Assembly (NCBI GenBank): GCA_901456055.1
Contig: CABDWT010000001.1
Coordinates: 434,001-498,000, forward strand
Source of the DNA: Phytobacter ursingii
Lineage (GTDB): Bacteria > Pseudomonadota > Gammaproteobacteria > Enterobacterales > Enterobacteriaceae
Length of the DNA: 64,000 nt
Direction: 5' to 3'
A model generated the notes under the pieces. That model did no database searches and was not told where the DNA came from. It was given only the letters and a program-made list of their open reading frames with translations. How positions within the stretch are numbered: the first letter of the stretch is position 1; each line of letters opens with the position of its first letter. This document shows positions 58,510-64,000 of the stretch, in pieces. Position numbers and translations under genes: made by a program.

Positions 58510-58941
58510 ATGCCTCTTAATTCATATACAGTCGGTCGCGACATACAGGTTGATATCAACACCGCGTACGGAACTGTGACTATCCCGGTCGTCATCTCGT
58601 TTGATGCAAAACCAAAAGTTAACCAGAACGAAATCACCCGCCTGACTGGTGAGACTGACACTCTGATGATTCCCAAGAATTGGGACGGAACAATTGAGGC
58701 AGAACGCCAGGATTCGACGCTGGATACCTGGTGGGCTCAGTGGGAATCCGACTATTTCGCAGGCGTTAACCGAGCAGCGGGGACCATCACCGAAACCATC
58801 ACCGAAAATAACGGCGGCGTAAGCGTATTCCGTTACACCGGGGTTCAGTTCAATTTCACCGACCCGGGCAAAAAACAGGGCGATCAGACCGTTCGTCAGA
58901 CTTTCACTTTCACCGCTAAACGCCGCTTGCAGGTAGCATAA
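58510..58941 (+). CDS. Tail tube protein
   Basis: 143 residues, beta-rich, directly after the sheath. Opens MPLNSYTVGRDIQVDI and contains VNQNEITRLTGETDTLMIPKNW. Hexameric rings of this subunit form the channel for DNA. Confidence 0.85.
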   Translation: MPLNSYTVGRDIQVDINTAYGTVTIPVVISFDAKPKVNQNEITRLTGETDTLMIPKNWDGTIEAERQDSTLDTWWAQWESDYFAGVNRAAGTITETITENNGGVSVFRYTGVQFNFTDPGKKQGDQTVRQTFTFTAKRRLQVA

Positions 58942-59306
58942 TGCCAACAGTAACCCTTAACGACACTCCGGCACCACTGGAAAAAGAGGACAACGTAGTT
59001 GTTGATTCTCTCGGTCGCCGCATTACGTTGCGTGAGCTGGATATGCTGGAAGAATCACGCCTTATTTTTGCTATCGGCTCGGAGCGCGCATCCAATCCTG
59101 TGTACGTACAGGCTTATGCCTTGCCTGCCGCATGCGCCGCAGAAATTGATGGCGAAAGCTATTCTGTTCCGCAAAATCTGTCTCAACTCGAAGCAAGGAT
59201 GAAGATTTTAGGTCGTGATGGCATGAATGCTATTGCCTCCAAACTCTACAACATCGGCAGCAAAGATGATGATGCCGAGGCAGAGAGGGAAGCGACAAAA
59301 AACTAG
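58941..59306 (+). CDS. Tail assembly chaperone (gpG-type)
   Basis: 121 residues, mainly helical, ending at TAG 59304. It shares its start base with the tube stop. In myo- and siphoviruses this protein and a longer frameshift product guide tape-measure assembly. The A-AAA-AAC slip site just before the stop supports this. Confidence 0.85.
   Translation: MPTVTLNDTPAPLEKEDNVVVDSLGRRITLRELDMLEESRLIFAIGSERASNPVYVQAYALPAACAAEIDGESYSVPQNLSQLEARMKILGRDGMNAIASKLYNIGSKDDDAEAEREATKN
59297..59303 (+). promoter_or_regulatory. Programmed -1 frameshift site
   Basis: The heptamer A-AAA-AAC is in the zero frame and ends right before TAG. A -1 slip gives CTA GCC ATG and continues in the frame 59309-59485. Matches the canonical X-XXY-YYZ pattern. 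Confidence 0.8.
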
Positions 59307-59308
59307 CC

Positions 59309-59485
59309 ATGAACCCCGATTTTCGCTCCAGTTGCTGGCTTGTGAGAAACGGGGTTCCTTTCCAAATGGCATTCAATGTCGATTCACTCATGAGACACGA
59401 AAAAATAGCAATGTCTATCGTGTTTTCTGAGTTCGAAGGCGGAAAATTTGACTGGAATGGCTGGAAGTGGGAGGGGAAAGAATGA
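59309..59485 (+). CDS. Frameshift extension of tail chaperone (gpGT-like)
   Basis: 58 residues (NPDFRSSCWLVRNGVPFQMAFNV and FDWNGWKWEG) in the -1 frame after the slip site, probably made mostly as a fused GT protein of about 180 residues. An independent start at 59309 is also possible. It overlaps the next gene by four bases. Confidence 0.75.
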   Translation: MNPDFRSSCWLVRNGVPFQMAFNVDSLMRHEKIAMSIVFSEFEGGKFDWNGWKWEGKE

Positions 59486-59970
59486 AAGAGCTAAGCGGAT
59501 TTCTGGATGCCGCACTGACATTTTCCGCAGCAGAAATAGCGATCAAATCCCATGTTGAAAAAGGACTAGCCGAATGCGCAAAACTGATTGAGCAGACAGC
59601 GAAAGACGAAATCGGCTTTTATCAGTCTGCTACCGGACCATTCCCGGCATGGGCTGACCTTGCAGAATCCACTGAGCAGGAAAAAGCCCGTCTTGGCTAT
59701 CCACTGAATGCTCCTCTTGAGCGAACAGGCAAGATGCGTGACAGCATAAAGTCTGAATCGAATGGACATGAAGCGATTATCGGCAGTCAGGAAGAAACGC
59801 TGGTTTATCACGAATTCGGCACCGAAAAGATGCCGCCGCGCCCGGTTCTCGGTCCGGCAGTAGTGATGAATGAGATGAAAATAAAGCGGATTATCGGTCG
59901 TGCTGCTGTATCTGGCCTTATAGGCGGCTCTCCTGTTCATGCATCACTTGGATACGATAAGGATATCTGA
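59482..59970 (+). CDS. Virion morphogenesis protein (gp10-like)
   Basis: 162 residues, helical N-terminus, then LERTGKMRDSIKS and YHEFGTEKMPPRPVLGPA, the typical phage virion-morphogenesis/HK97-gp10 signature. Start at 59482 with GGAGGGG upstream. Probable tail or neck assembly. Confidence 0.75.
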   Translation: MKELSGFLDAALTFSAAEIAIKSHVEKGLAECAKLIEQTAKDEIGFYQSATGPFPAWADLAESTEQEKARLGYPLNAPLERTGKMRDSIKSESNGHEAIIGSQEETLVYHEFGTEKMPPRPVLGPAVVMNEMKIKRIIGRAAVSGLIGGSPVHASLGYDKDI

Positions 59971-60065
59971 TGGAACAGTTTATTGCTGGGATTGGCGGCT
60001 TTGCCCTCATGTGTGGAGTTATGCTTGCCTGTCTTTTAATAGCCGCGCTGATTATTAAAAAGTAA
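59970..60065 (+). CDS. 31-residue membrane microprotein
   Basis: 31 residues, one hydrophobic segment (IAGIGGFALMCGVMLACLLIAAL) and a KK end. AAGGA precedes ATG 59970, and the start overlaps the previous stop. Role unknown. Confidence 0.5.
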   Translation: MEQFIAGIGGFALMCGVMLACLLIAALIIKK

Positions 60066-60136
60066 TGTGACATGTTGCGTTTAATTGCAGATCAGCAGTG
60101 GTATTATTTGCTCATATATCACACAGGACTGGCATT

Positions 60137-60460
60137 ATGAAAGCCATCATTGCCGCATTACTTTTTGCCAGCATAAACGCCAGCGCTGCCACTATGGATG
60201 ATGCTATGGCTAAAGTGCATGGAACGTGCACATCAGAAACATGCCCTCCGGGAACATCTGTAGCAATAGATGCTACCCCAGGAGACACCGGGGAAGCGTT
60301 GGATATGAATGGTAATTCATATGATCTCCTTCACCTGAAAAAACTACCGTTCACAGTTATAGAAGATGGCGACGCAGACCAACACGTCAGAGAGGCGAAA
60401 GTCATTACGAATGGTGACGCGGTGTATTACATTCAATGGATGTTTCTTAAAAAGAAATAA
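60137..60460 (+). CDS. Exported small phage protein
   Basis: 107 residues with a signal peptide (MKAIIAALLFASINASA) and three cysteines in the mature part (two in TCTSETC). It is set apart from the tail genes by a short gap and a terminator, so it may be an individually expressed lysogenic gene. Function unknown. Confidence 0.65.
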   Translation: MKAIIAALLFASINASAATMDDAMAKVHGTCTSETCPPGTSVAIDATPGDTGEALDMNGNSYDLLHLKKLPFTVIEDGDADQHVREAKVITNGDAVYYIQWMFLKKK

Positions 60461-60483
60461 AATCCAACCGTTTATTGCAAACT

Positions 60484-60507
60484 AACCCCGCTCTGTCGGG
60501 GTTTTTT
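60484..60507 (+). terminator. Rho-independent terminator
   Basis: AACCCCG-CTCTGT-CGGGGTT then TTTT, before the tape measure gene. Confidence 0.8.
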
Positions 60508-60526
60508 ATTGCCTGCCGGAGTCCAG

Positions 60527-62695
60527 ATGGATATCGAAGCCTACAAGGTCGCGGTCAAACTCAACCTTTCTGAGAACATTACAGCCGGGCTTCTCGGTGT
60601 TTCAAAGCAGTTTGCGAGGACAGAGGAAAGCGCCGCCAAGCTCAAAAATGAATTAAATAGCATCGGCAAGATGGCTGCTGTCGGCGGCGGACTGCTGGCT
60701 GTAGGGCTGTCGATCTCTAAAGGTCTTGATGCGGCTATGAAGTCTGCAAGAGAGGTAGCTAAAGCCCAAGCAGACTTTAAAACGCTCAATCTTAATGCGA
60801 TGGAAATGGCGCAAGTTAATGCGATGGCGGCAGATCAGACTCATAAAACGCTTGGGTCAACTATCGCAGGTAACATTCGCTTAATTCAGGATTTGCATAC
60901 TGCATTTGGCGATCTACATCACGCCCTGGAATTAGCGCCTGAATTCACAAAATACGAAACCACTGTCAAGATGGCGTTGGGAGAGCATGCGGCAGATGGA
61001 ATGGTTAACGCCGCCGCAAGGGCGTTAGAGCATCGAGGCGGCAAGGTAACAAACAACCCGGAAGAGTTTAATAAAGAACTGAGCATGATGTCACAGGTTC
61101 AGTTCGCAACAAAAAACAGGGTTAGCCCTCGCGATTACCTTTTAGCGTCACAAACTGGTAAAGGGGCTTATTCGTTACTATCTCCAGAATACCTTTATGG
61201 ACAATTTGGCGGGTTAATGTCCATCCTTGGTGGTGAGCGATCAGGTACAGAACTGATGACCGCGTTTAGCTCGCTTATCGGCGGCCATATGGACAAAAAG
61301 GCCAAAGGATTCTTGGCTGACCTTGGAATGTATGACGAAGGTGTCAGCAAAGAGCGCATGAAAATAATGCGCAAAGTAATGAGCGGAATGAGCCCAGAAG
61401 ATAAAAGGATTTATCTGCAAAGCGTTGGTGGTGAATCTATTTTGAGTGGCGGCCTAAAAGCGCAATATGCAGCCATGTTTTCAAATCCAGACCAGCTCGC
61501 TTCTGTAATGGCTGAAAAGATTAGAGCCAGATTTGGCAAAAAGCTGAGCGATGAAGAAGTTTCTCAGTATATGTACAAGAATTTCAATAGAAGCACTGGT
61601 GACCTGCTCGGGCAAAACGTAGTCAACAAGTCCAAGTTTGATAAAGATGCTGCAGTATTCAGAAAGGCGATGTCTTTCTATACAGCATATGATAATTATT
61701 TAAATAATCCTGACGGTGCCGGAATAGCTTTAACTGCTGCATGGACGAACCTAAAAGCCACTCTTGGCCTCCAGTTGCTACCCGTGGTTACCAAACTCAC
61801 TCTTGGCTTTGCTAAATTCCTCGACAAAATCTCCGACTTTGCAGATAAGCACCCTCAACTTACCAAAATGACGGCGTATGCCGCAGCAGTAACTGCCGGA
61901 TTGACGACTATTTCCGGTGGTGTGCTGTTGCTCGGCGCTGCAATCGCCGCTGCCAGACTGGCTTCATCTCTTGGTGTGGTTACGTCGATTGTAAGCGTCC
62001 TTGGTGGCCCGCTAACTCTGGCTGCTGCCGGGGCTGCTGGCGCTGCGTATCTCGTTTATAAGAATTGGGATGCGATTAAGCCGGAAGCCCACAAAATGGG
62101 CGAGGAGTTCAAAGGGATTGCCAGCGATATCTGGAACAGAGTGAAAGAGGTTGGCGTCTACGTCAGTCACTGGAGTTTGTGGAGCTATCTGGAAACCGGT
62201 TTTAACGGGTTCTCGTCAAAGCTTAGTTCTGGTTTCAGTCAGCTTTACGACTACATCATCAACCAACTGAACAAAATCCCCGGTGTTAATATCCTCAATT
62301 CATCACAAATTGGGTTGAGAAATAACGCCTTCCAGTTGTTGCAGGACATTAACCAGGCCACTGGTGCCAACAGACAATCTCTGAAAATGCCAGTGAGTGG
62401 AACGTTCGGAGGTGACTATGCCAACGCCATGCTCGGTAATAATGGCGGGACGGGGCAGTCATACGCTGACGGGATGCGCCAGGCGTCATCAGGAATGTCT
62501 AATCCTGGTGTTGTTACTGGCGGAAATGGATTGGTTCAGGTGACATCAAAGACTTACCTTGATGGCAAACAGATAGCCGAAACAGTATCCAGTTATCAGG
62601 GTAAACAAGCTTCAAGGCCACCAACTGGCGTATCTGGCGTTGACGCAACAATGACTCTGCTTCATGCAGGGATGGGAAGCTTTACAACCCGGTAA
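60527..62695 (+). CDS. Tail tape measure protein
   Basis: 722 residues. N-terminal coiled coil (KQFARTEESAAKLKNELNS), central helices, two hydrophobic segments about 455-520, and a small C-terminal part. The length sets tail length. The start at 60527 has CCGGAG upstream. Confidence 0.88.
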   Translation: MDIEAYKVAVKLNLSENITAGLLGVSKQFARTEESAAKLKNELNSIGKMAAVGGGLLAVGLSISKGLDAAMKSAREVAKAQADFKTLNLNAMEMAQVNAMAADQTHKTLGSTIAGNIRLIQDLHTAFGDLHHALELAPEFTKYETTVKMALGEHAADGMVNAAARALEHRGGKVTNNPEEFNKELSMMSQVQFATKNRVSPRDYLLASQTGKGAYSLLSPEYLYGQFGGLMSILGGERSGTELMTAFSSLIGGHMDKKAKGFLADLGMYDEGVSKERMKIMRKVMSGMSPEDKRIYLQSVGGESILSGGLKAQYAAMFSNPDQLASVMAEKIRARFGKKLSDEEVSQYMYKNFNRSTGDLLGQNVVNKSKFDKDAAVFRKAMSFYTAYDNYLNNPDGAGIALTAAWTNLKATLGLQLLPVVTKLTLGFAKFLDKISDFADKHPQLTKMTAYAAAVTAGLTTISGGVLLLGAAIAAARLASSLGVVTSIVSVLGGPLTLAAAGAAGAAYLVYKNWDAIKPEAHKMGEEFKGIASDIWNRVKEVGVYVSHWSLWSYLETGFNGFSSKLSSGFSQLYDYIINQLNKIPGVNILNSSQIGLRNNAFQLLQDINQATGANRQSLKMPVSGTFGGDYANAMLGNNGGTGQSYADGMRQASSGMSNPGVVTGGNGLVQVTSKTYLDGKQIAETVSSYQGKQASRPPTGVSGVDATMTLLHAGMGSFTTR

Positions 62696-62704
62696 GGAGC
62701 AGCA

Positions 62705-63712
62705 ATGGCAATCTCTAACTTGCTGAATACCGTTAGCGGCGTGGCGCAGGGGCTAAACCTGTCAGCCACGCGGCTGATCCTCGGCGGCTTTGAGTTTCTC
62801 GATTTCGAAATACCAACCTCTATCGCCATCCCCGGCAGGCAAAAAACCGTAACCCATCAGATGATAGGCGGGAAACGTATTGTTGATGTGCTCGGCGTTG
62901 AGTATGACCCGATCACCTGGTCTGGCATATTCACTGGCTCAACGACGCAAGCTCGTATCAATGTTCTTGAGCAGATGCGCGATGCTGGAGAGGTCGTCAC
63001 GTTAACGCTGGACGGCTATTCGTTTGATGTGCTGATCACCAACTTTATATCGACATACGAGTTTGTTTACCGCAGGCCGTATCAGATAGAACTGGCGGTA
63101 GTGCAGCGCAACGATAGCCCGTTGCAGGTTGATGCGTTAACAGGTGCGTTGAATGCGCTCATCAACAGCGATATCGGCAATGCGCTTGGACTGGCTGACA
63201 TTATTGATGTGCAGTCCGTTACGGACGCAGTAAATACCGTACAGAGCGCCGTCAGTACAGTGCAGGACTTTGCAACCGCCACAGTTGATACCATCCAGAC
63301 AGTAGTAAGGCCAATTGTCGCTGCTCAGCAGATTATTCAGTCGAGCATTTCGTCAGTTGAAAGTTCGCTGAATTCTATCACGACACTTGGCGGAATTGTG
63401 CCCGGGAATCCGATATCAAAAACCGTCAATAACCTGCTAACTCAGGCTGACGGCATGACGCGAATTCCTGCGCTCTACAATCTGTCGAATGTTCTCGACC
63501 GCGTAAATAAAAACGTGCGAACAGGCCAGACGGCAGATGGTCTCAAAACCATCACTCTGTCCGGTGGGAACCTGTACCAGATAGCATCAGACCAGTATGG
63601 AGATGCGACAAAATGGGAAAGTCTTGCCACAGTTAACGGACTGTCCGACCCTAATTTGTCCGGTATTAATACGATAGTCATCCCTTCTAACCCGCAATCG
63701 ACGACAAAATAA
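62705..63712 (+). CDS. LysM-containing baseplate/tail protein
   Basis: 335 residues. N-terminal DNA-circulation-like domain (FLDFEIPTSIAIPGRQKTVTHQMIGGKRIVDVLG), a long coiled coil, and a C-terminal LysM (NLYQIASDQYGDATKWESLATVNGL). Placed after the tape measure, it is probably part of the baseplate hub connection. Confidence 0.75.
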   Translation: MAISNLLNTVSGVAQGLNLSATRLILGGFEFLDFEIPTSIAIPGRQKTVTHQMIGGKRIVDVLGVEYDPITWSGIFTGSTTQARINVLEQMRDAGEVVTLTLDGYSFDVLITNFISTYEFVYRRPYQIELAVVQRNDSPLQVDALTGALNALINSDIGNALGLADIIDVQSVTDAVNTVQSAVSTVQDFATATVDTIQTVVRPIVAAQQIIQSSISSVESSLNSITTLGGIVPGNPISKTVNNLLTQADGMTRIPALYNLSNVLDRVNKNVRTGQTADGLKTITLSGGNLYQIASDQYGDATKWESLATVNGLSDPNLSGINTIVIPSNPQSTTK

Positions 63713-63714
63713 TA

Positions 63715-64000
63715 TGGACCTGAATAATCCGATTATCGAGCCCGGTTCGAGGCATATTTCCGGACGTTGTATGCTGAGCGGATCGTCTGTCGATTTTATT
63801 TCGATGAGTGTGACGAGTAACGGTTTCCGCGGTGCCAGTACGTTTGAAGTCCACCTGGCTATTTCTGCTATGCCAGCGGCGCAAAACATGAATTGGCTGT
63901 CAAAGCAGACATCCCTCACCGTCGAGTTGTATGCAGACATCAAAACAGCATCAGGAACGGATTCTAAGCGACTCATCAAGGGAAACGTAGACACTATTGA
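63715..64000 (+). CDS. Baseplate hub protein, partial at window edge
   Basis: ATG 63715, 95 residues before the edge. FRGASTFEVHLAISA and LTVELYADIKTASGTDSKRL resemble phage baseplate hub (P2 gpD/gp27-like) N-termini. Overlaps nothing; continues beyond the window. Confidence 0.6.

Noticed and set aside
1-64000. CRISPR arrays, tRNA and rRNA genes, insertion sequences
   Set aside because: Read on both strands; no regular spacer-repeat array, no cloverleaf with CCA-type end and no transposase frame was found.

Overview
The window looks like an enterobacterial chromosome (Salmonella, Citrobacter or a close relative). The evidence is a CspB/CspG-type cold-shock gene followed by a YmcF-like small zinc-ribbon gene, a lambda/P22-style prophage, and family-typical codon use. 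The species call is inference; no rRNA, tRNA or housekeeping marker lies in the window.

Host part, 1 to about 14.46 kb. A small cold-shock island comes first: a YnfU-like zinc-ribbon gene on the minus strand, then a cold-box promoter, a csp gene, a YmcF-like gene that appears to start at ATT, and a small unknown gene. Next is a five-gene locus on the plus strand. It encodes a 2004-residue repetitive surface or secreted protein with an N-terminal LEPR-type motif and a DUF4347 domain, a TolC-like outer-membrane lipoprotein, a periplasmic HlyD-type adaptor, an inner-membrane adaptor with an N-terminal GAF-like region, and an M50 zinc metalloprotease fused to an HlyD-type domain. A GNAT acetyltransferase follows. 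No ABC transporter is present, so this looks like an export pathway that is not a standard type I system; it is the best candidate here for an under-described system. The DUF4347 domain carries a caspase-like His/Cys pair.

Prophage, about 14.8 kb to the window edge (right end not included). The minus-strand early-left operon (14.8-26.0 kb) runs from an N-like antiterminator to an AlpA/Xis-like gene and holds many small genes, a Sak4-type recombinase with SSB, a Lar/DUF551 protein and a gene with a 2H-phosphoesterase domain resembling the anti-CBASS protein Acb1. The immunity region (26.1-27.9 kb) has matching nutL and nutR sites, six 15-bp operators, cI, cro and cII. Replication genes (O-like, DnaC-like) follow, then a long nin region with a cytosine methyltransferase that overlaps a second long reading frame, NinE, a NinG gene displaced by an HNH homing endonuclease, and the antiterminator Q. 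After the late promoter come a small repressor-operator unit, a lambda-type lysis cassette, a probable SGNH esterase, a cargo stretch with a second HNH gene and an exported nuclease, and then terminase, portal, scaffold, capsid, contractile sheath, tube, a frameshifted tail chaperone, tape measure and baseplate genes. The prophage is therefore lambda-like in control and myovirus-like in structure. No integrase is seen at its left edge.

How the genes work together: CI binds the operators to hold the lysogen. After induction N reads through early terminators via the nut sites, the early-left genes handle recombination and host defences, the O/DnaC pair starts replication, and Q opens the late operon from lysis through tail assembly. 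The late operon is divided by strong hairpin terminators that Q-modified polymerase must read through.
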